Position numbers and translations under genes: made by a program. The notes under the pieces were generated by a model, which saw only the letters and a program-made list of their open reading frames with translations, did not search any database and was not told the origin of the DNA. A stretch of DNA of 64,000 nt from Arcticibacterium luteifluviistationis (GTDB lineage: Bacteria > Bacteroidota > Bacteroidia > Cytophagales > Spirosomataceae): NCBI RefSeq assembly GCF_003258705.1, contig NZ_CP029480.1:930001-994000 (forward strand), read 5' to 3'. Positions 1 through 8,596 of the stretch are shown here, piece by piece; the stretch's first letter is position 1, and each line of letters starts with the position of its first letter.

Positions 1-90
1 AAGGTAAGATTTTCGCAAGCTAAAACAAGGATTTGAAAACTAGTGCAGAATTAGTTAAACAAAACAAACTTTGAGATAAAAAAGTATCAT

Positions 91-130
91 AAAAAGCCCC
101 GCACTTCGTATAGAGGTACGGGGCTTTTTA
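91..130. terminator. Bidirectional rho-independent terminator
   Basis: A GC-rich stem (AAAAAGCCCCG pairing with CGGGGCTTTTT) with a ~17-nt loop has A/T tails on both sides. It would end the minus-strand PQQ dehydrogenase gene (stop at 150) and any plus-strand gene arriving from the left edge. Bases 1-90 are too short to identify a gene. Confidence 0.85.
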
Positions 131-149
131 TAATAATAGATTGCTACTT

Positions 150-2921
150 CTATTTGTTAGAAAACGAAACTTCGTCTAACTTCATTAAATAATCATTTGA
201 AGTAGCATCAGCATTTCTAAACACTAAATACACATCATGAAAACCAGCAGCATTTGCAGGTACATTCAGCGTAGCTTTAGAACTGTTTTGTCTTCTCCAG
301 TCTTTCATACTAACACCAGCAGGTGGCCTTCTGGCTCCTCTAGGGGTATTGGTTGGTATATCTTCAGAGGTGCTAATCACAGCCCCATCAGGAGAGTCGA
401 GATGTAGCTCCACTGTTCCGCCTTTCGTACCTGACCTTTCCGAGTTTTGAATATAAACCATAATGTTTTTCACACCAGATAGGTCAATGTTTTTATAGCC
501 AATATATGATTTATCACCTACGGCATAAAAAGAATTCCCAGAAGCCGTTAGTACCTCCACACTCTTCTTAAACTCTGCAGCATGAGGTTTCATATCTGGG
601 CTTCTCAAAACCACCACATTCTCTTTTAATAAAGGTTTCACTCCGCTACCACCTTTATCTTTATATGCCGCTCTTAACACAAAACTACCTTCTTCAAACT
701 CATAGTCTGGCTTAATAGGTTTCACCACACCACTTAATCCTAATGATGGCGTTCCACCTGTAGAAGACATAGAAAGAATAAAGTCTACCATTCTGCTAGC
801 ATCAGCTTTGTCTAAGTCAGGGTGGGCACTCATTCCATGCTCTCCCCATACACCGCTACCGCCATTGATAACTTTGTCTACCAAAAGCTCTCTGTTTTTC
901 TTATTGTTAGGATAACGCTCACTCACGGCTTTATAACTTGGTCCTATAGATTTTGTATCAAACTGGTGACATGAAATACAGTCACTTGCTTCTATCAAAT
1001 TCTTACCTACCGCAAAAGAGGCCATGGCATCAGCCGTAGCATGATTTGCTGCCATTTCTATTGGGTCATAACCTGCAGGAACATAATCAAACGTTACTGC
1101 TACTTCATCAGCAGAAATTCCATTTTCAGTACTTCCATCTTCTGCATCAGTTACTTTAACTTCAAAAGGAAGTTCCCTTTCGCCATAATAGAATGTCTTA
1201 TTTTCCTTATCTAAACTTAAAGAAATAGCCGGAGCTTCATTACCAGCGGTGATAGAAAAAGACGTACTGTTGGTAGCCTTTTCTGAATCAGTAACTGTTA
1301 ATTCTACTACATAATCTCCACTATTTTCAAAGGTATAGCTTGCCGTTTCTCCACTAACAGTGCCTTCCTCTACGCCATCCTTTGAAATTTTCCATTCATA
1401 GCTTAGTTTATCACCATCATAATCGGTGGTTCCTTCTCCAGAAAAATTGACCGTTAAGGGTATTTTTCCTGAATTTATATCAGAACTGGCCGCTACCACA
1501 GGTTTTCTGTTTCCTGCGTTATATTCTAATTTCACTAATCTAGAATTGTCGTTTCCTTTAAACCAAGCTGTTCCATATTCCAAAACATATAAATCTCCGT
1601 TTGGACCAAAGTCCATATCCATGGCTCCACTGAAGTTCTTTTCAGGCAATACTTTTTCCATGGAAACGTAATCGCCGTTTTCGTCCATAGTTACAGCTAT
1701 TATCCAGCCTCTCATAAACTCCGTGATTAGCCATTTTCCTTCATAGTAAGCAGGCCAAGGTCTGGCTGCATCTTTAAAATCAGCTTGTCTATAAACTGGC
1801 CCACCTGTAGCACTACGCCCAGCCGTTCCCATTAATGGAAACTCTGGCGATGGGCCATAAGGGTAGTATAAAAACGCTGGTACCGCCTCAGGCAATTCTC
1901 TAATTCCTGTATTGTTTACAGATTCATTGACCAAGTTATTTGGGTCAAACGCTTCTCCGTAGGTACCATCTTCTGAGTTGTATCTATTATATGGTCTGTT
2001 ATTCCCAATCAAGTAAGGCCATCCGAAATAACCTGCTTTCTTGGCTTGATTAAACTCATCATAACCCATTGGTCCCCAAATAGAATCTTTGCTGGCATCA
2101 GGGCCAACTTCACCCCAATATAAATAGCCAGTCTTACTATCTAAAGTAGGTCTCCATGGATTTCTGTGACCCATGGTATAAATTTCTGGACGCGTTTTTT
2201 CTGTTCCTACAGGGAAAAGGTTTCCTTCAGGAATAGTGTAAGTTCCATCAGATTCTGGATGGATTCTTAATATTTTACCTCTTAAGTCATTTGAGTTCCC
2301 TGGTGCTCTTTGGTCGTCTTCGTTTTCATGACCTGGAGCTTCATTAAGATTTGAAGCACCACTTCTTGGGTTTACAGTATTGTTACCTACGGTCAAAAAC
2401 AGGTTACCTTGAGCATCCCAAGTCATACCTCCACCAGTATGACAGCACTCTTGACGCTGTGTAGGAACTTCCAAAATCACTTTCTTAGATTCGTCAACTA
2501 GATAGTCATCTTTAAACTCCCATCTTGCCAAAACATGCTTAGCCGTTTCTGGGTCTGCATAATACATGTAAATCCAATTATTTTCTTTGAAATTAGGGTC
2601 AAGCACCACACCCATAAGACCTTCCTCAGCTTCTCTTACGTTACCTTCTTTATTGGTGTATTTAGTGTTTACCTCTACCCATCCAGCAGATGCTGTCTCC
2701 TTGGTAGTTTCATTGACTAATTTAAGACCACCTTTTCTTTCTACTATTAGGATTTTATTGTCAGGTAAAAAAGTCATCTCCATTGGCTCATCTAAGCCTC
2801 TGGCTAGTTCTACCTCTGTGAATCTATTGTCTTCTGGTTTTTCATTAGGGTCGTTTGTACTTGAGCTAGTACAAGCATTCAGCATTAGCATAAAAACTAA
2901 TGCCGAGAAAAGGTATTTCAT
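150..2921 (-). CDS. PQQ-dependent sugar dehydrogenase fused to PKD, cytochrome c and a C-terminal carbohydrate-binding-like domain
   Basis: A 923-aa exported lipoprotein (lipobox MLNAC near residue 17). The first ~450 residues are a glucose/sorbosone-dehydrogenase-type six-bladed propeller, with recognisable stretches such as GMTWDAQGNLFLTVGNN and GHRNPW. A PKD domain (about 475-560) and a second Ig-like segment follow. A class I cytochrome c domain has the haem motif CISCH at residues 648-652 and a plausible distal Met in the GMSAHPD region. The last ~180 residues look like a CBM6-type beta-sandwich. The order suggests periplasmic sugar oxidation with PQQ and direct electron transfer to the fused haem. 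Dehydrogenase-PKD-cytochrome fusions of this kind are known in Bacteroidota; the substrate cannot be told. It is the only gene upstream of the terminator at 91-130. Confidence 0.88.
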   Translation of the reverse strand: MKYLFSALVFMLMLNACTSSSTNDPNEKPEDNRFTEVELARGLDEPMEMTFLPDNKILIVERKGGLKLVNETTKETASAGWVEVNTKYTNKEGNVREAEEGLMGVVLDPNFKENNWIYMYYADPETAKHVLARWEFKDDYLVDESKKVILEVPTQRQECCHTGGGMTWDAQGNLFLTVGNNTVNPRSGASNLNEAPGHENEDDQRAPGNSNDLRGKILRIHPESDGTYTIPEGNLFPVGTEKTRPEIYTMGHRNPWRPTLDSKTGYLYWGEVGPDASKDSIWGPMGYDEFNQAKKAGYFGWPYLIGNNRPYNRYNSEDGTYGEAFDPNNLVNESVNNTGIRELPEAVPAFLYYPYGPSPEFPLMGTAGRSATGGPVYRQADFKDAARPWPAYYEGKWLITEFMRGWIIAVTMDENGDYVSMEKVLPEKNFSGAMDMDFGPNGDLYVLEYGTAWFKGNDNSRLVKLEYNAGNRKPVVAASSDINSGKIPLTVNFSGEGTTDYDGDKLSYEWKISKDGVEEGTVSGETASYTFENSGDYVVELTVTDSEKATNSTSFSITAGNEAPAISLSLDKENKTFYYGERELPFEVKVTDAEDGSTENGISADEVAVTFDYVPAGYDPIEMAANHATADAMASFAVGKNLIEASDCISCHQFDTKSIGPSYKAVSERYPNNKKNRELLVDKVINGGSGVWGEHGMSAHPDLDKADASRMVDFILSMSSTGGTPSLGLSGVVKPIKPDYEFEEGSFVLRAAYKDKGGSGVKPLLKENVVVLRSPDMKPHAAEFKKSVEVLTASGNSFYAVGDKSYIGYKNIDLSGVKNIMVYIQNSERSGTKGGTVELHLDSPDGAVISTSEDIPTNTPRGARRPPAGVSMKDWRRQNSSKATLNVPANAAGFHDVYLVFRNADATSNDYLMKLDEVSFSNK

Positions 2922-3086
2922 AATAGGGTAATTTGGTAAAGTTTAGAAATCAAATTTAAGTTTATACTAAAACAGCTATGGAAGTATTAGATGTATTCAT
3001 CCTATTAGACGACCCTTTCACCAAAAAAAGCTATTGATAATCCAATTAATACTTCAAAACACAATAATTATTTAAAAAAAGCAGAT

Positions 3087-3671
3087 TTAAAGTGTTTTAG
3101 CAGCTTCGCCAATTAACCTGCCCATCCTTTCCGAAACCTGAATACTCCCTGAAGTTTCAATAGCTCTCGCTGTTACCTTCTTCAAGGTTTTAGCAATAAT
3201 GTCAATCACTTTTTCGTCAGTATGCTTGGCTGCAAAAGCCTCTAAATAGTGTTCCACAAAAACCAAAAAAATAACATCTTCTAATAACTGCGTTTCTTCG
3301 TTTTGCCTTAGCTGCTTCTTTTGAAGCAAGAATTTAACTTTTTCAATCAATTCCTCTTCATAGCCAAGATTTGTCAAAATATCTCCAGCTATTTTAGCAT
3401 GATGAATAGCCAACTGACTTCTCCATTTCAAGTAACCAGTCCTGTCCATGGGGAAACTATCTCTAGCCATTTCCCAGCGACCTATGTGCTGACTTCTGGC
3501 CGCTAATTTCACTTGGTCTGGAGCTTTAGAATCATACCTATTTAGCCAAATACTCATTCTAAGCCCATAAAGGGTTTCCTTACTTAGCTTTTGATTCCCA
3601 ATGCTTTCTTGATTTGGGTCTTGATTATTATAGGCGTCAAATGCCGCAAAGGCTGGTGATAAGTCTCTCAT
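3087..3671 (-). CDS. DUF4202 family protein
   Basis: A 194-aa soluble protein resembling the DUF4202 family. It opens with AFDAYNNQDPN, has a helical core with AARSQHIGRWE and a WRSQLAIHHAKIAG segment, and shows no signal peptide. The conserved His/Arg residues resemble an HD-like helical metal site, but no catalytic function is established for the family. The start is 10 nt after the stop of the 82-aa gene at 3682-3930, so the two are probably co-transcribed, the small gene first. Function unknown. Confidence 0.75.
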   Translation of the reverse strand: MRDLSPAFAAFDAYNNQDPNQESIGNQKLSKETLYGLRMSIWLNRYDSKAPDQVKLAARSQHIGRWEMARDSFPMDRTGYLKWRSQLAIHHAKIAGDILTNLGYEEELIEKVKFLLQKKQLRQNEETQLLEDVIFLVFVEHYLEAFAAKHTDEKVIDIIAKTLKKVTARAIETSGSIQVSERMGRLIGEAAKTL

Positions 3672-3681
3672 TTTTATCGTA

Positions 3682-3930
3682 TTATTTGCTTGAAAGCATT
3701 TCTTTTAAATCGTCGTAAGTCTCCTCATATTCCCAATAGATAATTCTATCATAGGCATAAGATGTTAATATAAACTTCTCGCTTATTGACAATATTCTAT
3801 CAATTTTAATAAGCTTTTTGGCAGCAGCTGCTACCTCCACCTTTTCTATGACCTCTTGGTTATTTTCATTAAAACCATGCAGTATTTGATGATTTTTGAC
3901 TGTTACTTCTATGAATTCTTTTGAAGGCAT
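3682..3930 (-). CDS. Small uncharacterised protein, 82 aa
   Basis: I do not recognise this protein. It is 82 aa, charged, without a signal peptide, with a central Ala/Lys stretch and an acidic C-terminus (YDDLKEMLSSK). Evidence that it is a real gene is its tight spacing before the DUF4202 gene and its divergent arrangement with the secreted-protein gene at 3983. Its first ~26 codons, including the intergenic promoter region, are repeated at 5050-5128 as part of a tandem duplication. Confidence 0.6.
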   Translation of the reverse strand: MPSKEFIEVTVKNHQILHGFNENNQEVIEKVEVAAAAKKLIKIDRILSISEKFILTSYAYDRIIYWEYEETYDDLKEMLSSK

Positions 3931-3982
3931 TTAGACTTGAAATATTTTTTAAATACTTTAGATAGCAATTATAAACCATGCA

Positions 3983-4894
3983 ATGCCCAAATCAAACTTC
4001 CGAACACTTTCTTTCTTCTTTTTGTGCTTTAGCTCTTTTTATTTCTGCCAAGGCCAAGACTCCTTAAGAACACTAAAAAGCGAACGGTACTATTATAAAG
4101 GAAAGGTTTTTAAGGCCAATTACTTTAACAAAAAAGGGTATTATACTATATCTTGGGAAAATGACATTGGTGTCTTTCACTTAGGCAACAACTATTTAAC
4201 CACATATAGCTTTGACAGCTTGAAGAACTCTAGTATCACAACTCGATATAATGCAAGAATAAAAAATGAAAGAACAATCACTTTTTTGAGAAAAGAAGGT
4301 AAGCCTGATGGTACCATAATATACTACCACAAAGATTCTACCACCGATAAGACTTATCATGAGCATTACAGATTTGAATTGGCAAAAAAAGGAAAAACTA
4401 AATATCCAATCGAAGAAATACCTTCAATAGGAATCACTCCGACATTTGATAAAATCCAGATTTCGCCTTCTCGAGTGCTTCTTGATTCAACCAAAACAAC
4501 CGTAAAATATCAATACGATTATGTGGATGGTACACAAGAAATCCAAAATATCGCTTTAGACACTTCTGGTAATATTATCAATAGATACTCTGAACATGAA
4601 TATAAAAATGGTATGACAACATTTGAATACGGGATTAGTGGAAATACTGGCTTCATGGCCATTCAATCAACTTCAACCAGAAAAAGGTTAATTGGGGAAG
4701 TAGAATACAGATTTGTTTTAAATGATAATAACCAGAAAATTAAAGAAGACACCTACCTTACAAATAGAATATCGGGCAAAAAGAGACTATTAGAATCCAT
4801 TGAGTTTGAATACTTTGGTAATAAATTAGAAAGGCAAACTTTAAAGAGAGGGAAAAAGAAGTATTTGGTAGAAATTGTTAAAACTTACTGGTAA
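3983..4894 (+). CDS. Secreted protein of unknown function, copy 1 of a tandem pair
   Basis: A 303-aa protein with a Sec signal peptide (hydrophobic core FFFLCFSSFYF, likely cleavage after CQG). The mature part is beta-rich with alternating aromatic and charged residues (YYYKGKVFKANYF, TITFLRKEGKPDG) and ends in KKYLVEIVKTYW. No known domain is recognised. It is weakly reminiscent of repetitive beta-hairpin secreted proteins, but that is not enough to assign a family. Its first 45 residues are identical to those of the paralogue at 5181-6098, whereas the rest is only moderately similar. Both genes are read divergently from the 82-aa gene or its fragment. Confidence 0.75.
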   Translation: MPKSNFRTLSFFFLCFSSFYFCQGQDSLRTLKSERYYYKGKVFKANYFNKKGYYTISWENDIGVFHLGNNYLTTYSFDSLKNSSITTRYNARIKNERTITFLRKEGKPDGTIIYYHKDSTTDKTYHEHYRFELAKKGKTKYPIEEIPSIGITPTFDKIQISPSRVLLDSTKTTVKYQYDYVDGTQEIQNIALDTSGNIINRYSEHEYKNGMTTFEYGISGNTGFMAIQSTSTRKRLIGEVEYRFVLNDNNQKIKEDTYLTNRISGKKRLLESIEFEYFGNKLERQTLKRGKKKYLVEIVKTYW

Positions 4895-4895
4895 G

Positions 4896-5049
4896 CTACT
4901 CCATCACATCACTCCAAAGCCACTTCAAAGACATTGGTAAAATAGCCCCTCCATGTTCTGAATTATGACCGCCAGTCCCACATTCTGTTTTCACTTCATA
5001 GCCTTTAAATTTCAAAGCCGATTCCATTTGTAGATTACCCAAATACCAA
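4896..5049 (-). pseudogene. Truncated 3' fragment of a diverged esterase gene copy
   Basis: About 50 C-terminal codons, including the TAG stop, match the end of the esterase at 6100-6951 in the same orientation. The reading frame is intact. Of the differences I could read, most are synonymous third-position changes, with only two clear replacements (a Trp to Cys and an Asp to Gly). The fragment therefore diverged while part of a functional gene and was truncated later. It fuses at 5049/5050 to a fragment of the 82-aa gene. Confidence 0.85.
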
Positions 5050-5128
5050 CCTCTTGATTATTTTCATCAAAACCATGCAGTATTTGATGATTTTTGACAG
5101 TTACTTCTATGAATTCTTTTGAAGGCAT
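5050..5128 (-). pseudogene. 5' fragment of the 82-aa gene duplicate
   Basis: The first ~26 codons of the gene at 3682-3930 recur here with one visible replacement (Asn to Asp). After the junction the frame runs into the esterase fragment out of frame and stops within about 13 codons. It is most likely a non-functional remnant that still carries the divergent promoter region of the downstream gene. Confidence 0.8.
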
Positions 5129-5180
5129 TTAGACTTGAAATATTTTTTAAATACTTTAGATAGCAATTATAAACCATGCA

Positions 5181-6098
5181 ATGCCCAAATCAAACTTCCG
5201 AACACTTTCTTTCTTCTTTTTGTGCTTTAGCTCTTTTTATTTTTGCCAAGGCCAAGACTCCTTAAGAACACTAAAAAGCGAACGGTATTATTATAAGGGT
5301 AAAGTTTTTAAGGCGGTTTATTATAATGAAAAAGGACAACGAACTTTAGATTGGGAAAATGACGTTGGCGTTTATGAATTTGCCCCAAAAGGTCTAAGCT
5401 TCTATAGTTATGATAGCTTAGAAAATGACAAAATCTCAACTCATTATAACGTAAAAGTCAAAGATGAAACAAGAGTTACATTTTTAAGAGAACGTGGCGA
5501 ACCAGATGGAAGAATTTATTCTACCAAAACAGATTCAATCATAGGTAGAGAATTTACGGAAGAGTACATATTCCAACTAACTGAGAATCGTAGGGAGTAT
5601 TCAATGGAAGAATTACAAGAAATAGAGCTTTTTCCCACATTTGACAAAATCAAAACCGAACCTTGCAAAGAAATTATTGATTCAACACTGACCAGACGGA
5701 TTTTTAGGTCCGATTTGGGTAGTGGAGCAGAATACTTCGAAGATTACACTTATGATACCCTAGGTAACTTCATTCACGGTCATACGGAATTTATCTATTC
5801 GGGTAATAAACATATTGCGGAATATACCACCAAAGGGAATTCTACGCATAGAATTTCCAAAAGCTTTCAGTCACCTGAAACGGACAATAAATTAGTAAGT
5901 GAGCAAGAACACATTTCGGTAAATAACTATAAGAAACAGCGTATTAAAACGGAATCCTACCGAATAAACCTTAAAACTGGAACAAAAAAACTAGAGGAAA
6001 CAATTGAATATGAATACCTTGGAGATAGACTAGAAAAACAAACTATAACCAGAAGTAGAAAGAAATACGTGGTAGAGATTAGTCGGACTTATTGGTAG
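5181..6098 (+). CDS. Secreted protein of unknown function, copy 2 of a tandem pair
   Basis: A 305-aa paralogue of the protein at 3983-4894. Residues 1-45, including the signal peptide, are identical, then identity drops to roughly 40-45% by eye, with conserved islands (WENDVGV, YDSLEN, PTFDKI, YDTLGNFI, the C-terminal KKYVVEI..TYW). Length is conserved and no frame is broken, so both copies are probably functional. The promoter region is nearly the same in both units. The stop abuts the convergent esterase gene with one base between them. Confidence 0.75.
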   Translation: MPKSNFRTLSFFFLCFSSFYFCQGQDSLRTLKSERYYYKGKVFKAVYYNEKGQRTLDWENDVGVYEFAPKGLSFYSYDSLENDKISTHYNVKVKDETRVTFLRERGEPDGRIYSTKTDSIIGREFTEEYIFQLTENRREYSMEELQEIELFPTFDKIKTEPCKEIIDSTLTRRIFRSDLGSGAEYFEDYTYDTLGNFIHGHTEFIYSGNKHIAEYTTKGNSTHRISKSFQSPETDNKLVSEQEHISVNNYKKQRIKTESYRINLKTGTKKLEETIEYEYLGDRLEKQTITRSRKKYVVEISRTYW

Positions 6099-6099
6099 C

Positions 6100-6951
6100 C
6101 TACTCCATCACATCACTCCAAAGCCACTTCAAAGACATGGGCAAAATAGCCCCTCCATGTTCTGAATTATGACCGCCAGTTCCCCATTCCGTCTTTACTT
6201 CATAATCTTTGAACTTTAAAGCCGACTCCATTTGTAGATTGCCCAAATACCAATCTCCATGGATATTATTCAAATCTGTGTTGCCATCTTGCATAAAGAT
6301 TTTGATGTCTTTCTTCGCTGATTTTCTGATAATCCCAGGGTATCTATCTCCTCCACGAATATTGGTAAAACTCCCGATATGACTTAATACCTTATGAAAA
6401 ACATCCGGCCTTTGCCAAGCCGCTGTCCAAGCACAAATACCACCAGATGATAAACCACAAATAGCATGCATTTTCCTATCTTCTGAAATGTTAAGCGTTT
6501 TCTTTAATTCAGGAATCAACTCATTGATAAGCATTGACACGTACCTGTCATCCATTTCGTCATATTCATTCGCTCTATTTGAGCTTTGAAATCTATTTTC
6601 TGGTAAATCTTCCGTGCTGTGACCGGGCGTAATAAATAAGCCAATAGTTACGGGCATCTCCTTTTTATGAATGAGATTATCAAAAACTATCGGCACTCTC
6701 ATAGCTCCATCATTCTTAACATAAGCTTGCCCATCTTGAAATACCATTAGAGCAGCGGGTTCTGAAGCGTCATACTGTGCCGGAACATAAACATGATACT
6801 CTCTATAATTATCATAAGAAGGGCTGTGCCAAGTATATCTAGTCACATTACCCTGAGGCACACTATCTTGTTTTTGAGAATCAGGTCCTAATTGATATTG
6901 AGCCGAGAGGCTAAAAGGAATAAGAAGAAGGAGACTTAATAAATATTTCAT
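6100..6951 (-). CDS. Secreted alpha/beta-hydrolase esterase (enterochelin esterase / esterase D family)
   Basis: A 283-aa exported hydrolase with signal peptide MKYLLSLLLLIPFSLSAQ. The family features are YHVYVPAQYDASEPAALMVF, FITPGH and the nucleophile elbow GLSSGG, with a C-terminal His in the TGGHNSEHGG motif, which together form a plausible Ser-Asp-His triad. I start it at 6951. A longer frame to 7047 would run back through the terminator at 6990-7022 and add a non-signal-like leader. Related Bacteroidota enzymes act on carbohydrate or phenolic esters. Next to the two Gfo/Idh/MocA oxidoreductases this suggests sugar or glycoside catabolism, but the substrate is not determinable. Confidence 0.85.
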   Translation of the reverse strand: MKYLLSLLLLIPFSLSAQYQLGPDSQKQDSVPQGNVTRYTWHSPSYDNYREYHVYVPAQYDASEPAALMVFQDGQAYVKNDGAMRVPIVFDNLIHKKEMPVTIGLFITPGHSTEDLPENRFQSSNRANEYDEMDDRYVSMLINELIPELKKTLNISEDRKMHAICGLSSGGICAWTAAWQRPDVFHKVLSHIGSFTNIRGGDRYPGIIRKSAKKDIKIFMQDGNTDLNNIHGDWYLGNLQMESALKFKDYEVKTEWGTGGHNSEHGGAILPMSLKWLWSDVME

Positions 6952-6989
6952 GGAGCGTTGTTTTGACTTGCTGTCCGAAGATAATTTAT

Positions 6990-7022
6990 AAAAAAATCGC
7001 CCTGAAAAGATTCCAGAGCGAC
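6990..7022 (-). terminator. Terminator after the first Gfo/Idh/MocA gene
   Basis: Read on the minus strand, TCGCTCTG pairs with CAGGGCGA (one G-U pair) around a 9-nt loop and is followed by a run of seven T. It separates the oxidoreductase gene from the esterase gene. Confidence 0.75.
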
Positions 7023-7043
7023 TAAAAAGGGATTTAGTAAAAA

Positions 7044-8420
7044 TCAAACTCTATCCGGATGCGGATGTATATACCCTTTCCTGTAAGGTCTTTGAAGTAA
7101 AGCGGTAGCTTCTTTGTCGCCAACTACTATATGTTTCTTTGGGTCATAAACCAACGGTCTGCCACCTAAATCCATAGAAATGTTTGCCAAAATACACGCG
7201 GCTGTAGAAATATGCCCTTGCTCTATATCTGCCACTGGCCTTCCTCCATTTTCAATGGCGTCTAAGAAGTTTCTCATGTGAGCTCTATTGGCGTTAGCCG
7301 CATGAATCTCAATCTTCTCCTCTTTTAAATCTTCTGGGTATGTCTTTCCGTCTATTTTAGGTTCGCCATGAATAGCTTTCCCATCACCTACCGGCGTAAA
7401 ATCATACATTTTTGTACTACATTTCAAGGTGCCTTTATCACCATAGAAAATATAAGACCACGGGTACTCAAGGTCTGCAGACTGCCCCCAGGTTCTGTGC
7501 TGCCAAACCACATTAAGCTCTTCATATTCAAAAACTGCCGACTGCGTATCAGAAATATTAGACTTCGCGTCTTTCTGCACAAAAATACCTCCTTGTGAGC
7601 TTATCTTTTTAGGCCAGCCCAAATCCATAGTCCACCTAACTGCATCTAACATGTGCACACACATATCACCCATTATGCCGTTTCCATATTCATTAAAAGC
7701 TCTCCACCACCTAATATGCGGCGAACCATCATAAGGTCTGAGTGGAGCCGGCCCTGTCCACATTTCATAATCTAAATGTGCAGGAACATCCTGAAGTGGC
7801 GGGTTAGAGCCATTACGCATATGGTAATAACAGCAAACCTCCACATGAGAAATCTTGCCTAATAATCCTTTATCAACAATTTCTTCTTTTGCCTCTTTCA
7901 GAAATGGTGTGCTGCGTCTCTGTGTACCTACTTGCACCACTCTATTATACTTTCTAGCTGCCGCCAAAATTGCTTCTCCCTCAATTACATCAACAGAAAT
8001 TGGTTTTTGAAGGTAAACATGTGCTCCAGCTTTTATGGTGTCAATAGCCATCAGAGCATGCCAATGGTCTGGCGAACCAATAAGCACAACATCTAGCTTT
8101 TGCTCTTTTAGCATCTTCTTATAATCACTGTAAAGCTCAGGTCTTTTCCCTGATTTTTGCCTTTCGCTAACCCGAGTGGCGGCCTTGTCTAACTGTTCTG
8201 TATCCACATCACATAAAGAGACCACTTCCACATCTGCCACCTGAATCAAATGGAGCAAATCCGAAGTACCGTACCATCCCGTTCCTATTAAGGCTACATT
8301 ATATTTTGGTGCCGTTTTTTTAGAACTCATGGCTTTAGCTCCCGTAGCCGAAATGGCTAAAGAGGCGGCAGCCGTGCCTTTTATAAATTTCCTTCTATCT
8401 AGGTTAAAGCTTTTCATCAA
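7044..8420 (-). CDS. Tat-exported Gfo/Idh/MocA family oxidoreductase (copy A)
   Basis: A 458-aa protein with a twin-arginine signal (DRRKFIKGTAAASLAIS). The Rossmann motif GTGWYG begins the NAD(P)-binding domain, followed by LCDVD and GSPDHWHA, and the family EKP-like motif appears as LQKPIS. The C-terminal domain carries GIMGDMCVHMLDAVRW. It is about three quarters identical by eye to the protein at 8597-9964. Members of this family in Bacteroidota oxidise or rearrange sugars and inositols, and a Tat signal implies export of the folded enzyme with its nicotinamide cofactor. It has its own terminator, so it is not in one operon with the esterase. Confidence 0.88.
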   Translation of the reverse strand: MMKSFNLDRRKFIKGTAAASLAISATGAKAMSSKKTAPKYNVALIGTGWYGTSDLLHLIQVADVEVVSLCDVDTEQLDKAATRVSERQKSGKRPELYSDYKKMLKEQKLDVVLIGSPDHWHALMAIDTIKAGAHVYLQKPISVDVIEGEAILAAARKYNRVVQVGTQRRSTPFLKEAKEEIVDKGLLGKISHVEVCCYYHMRNGSNPPLQDVPAHLDYEMWTGPAPLRPYDGSPHIRWWRAFNEYGNGIMGDMCVHMLDAVRWTMDLGWPKKISSQGGIFVQKDAKSNISDTQSAVFEYEELNVVWQHRTWGQSADLEYPWSYIFYGDKGTLKCSTKMYDFTPVGDGKAIHGEPKIDGKTYPEDLKEEKIEIHAANANRAHMRNFLDAIENGGRPVADIEQGHISTAACILANISMDLGGRPLVYDPKKHIVVGDKEATALLQRPYRKGYIHPHPDRV

Positions 8421-8540
8421 TATTATTCTAGGGTATTTAATATTGAAGATATGAACTTTTCTTGTTTAAATAGCATTAAAAGACGCTAAGGCATAAATCA
8501 AAAGAGGAAACCCTATTTTTTGCCTAGCAAACACTTTGAA

Positions 8541-8573
8541 CAAAAAAACGCCAAACCCTAAAGGATTTGGCGT
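8541..8573 (-). terminator. Terminator after the second Gfo/Idh/MocA gene
   Basis: On the minus strand AACGCCAAATCC pairs with GGGTTTGGCGTT around a short TTTA loop, followed by a T run. It lies 24 nt after the stop of the gene at 8597-9964. Confidence 0.85.
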
Positions 8574-8596
8574 TCACAAGAAATTCGAAATTCTTT

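Larger units (their letters stand above)
3851..5049. repeat. Tandem duplication, unit 1 (~1.2 kb)
   Basis: This segment runs from inside the 82-aa gene, through the secreted-protein gene at 3983-4894, to a truncated copy of the esterase 3' end. The next ~1.2 kb (5049-6253) has the same order. The first ~240 bp of the two units are nearly identical by eye, the central coding part is strongly diverged, and the last ~155 bp are about 90% identical. Confidence 0.9.
5049..6253. repeat. Tandem duplication, unit 2 (~1.2 kb)
   Basis: Second unit of the duplication, from a 5' fragment of the 82-aa gene through the second secreted-protein gene to the 3' part of the intact esterase gene. The junction between units reads AAATACCAA (esterase side) joined to CCTCTTG (82-aa gene side). 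Confidence 0.9.

Noticed and set aside
1426-2931. Plus-strand ORFs inside the PQQ dehydrogenase gene
   Set aside because: They lie in the antisense of a well-supported 923-aa protein, lack family motifs and show the composition of a frame shadow.
6952-7047. N-terminal extension of the esterase
   Set aside because: The extension covers a terminator hairpin and precedes a complete signal peptide, so the downstream ATG at 6951 is preferred.
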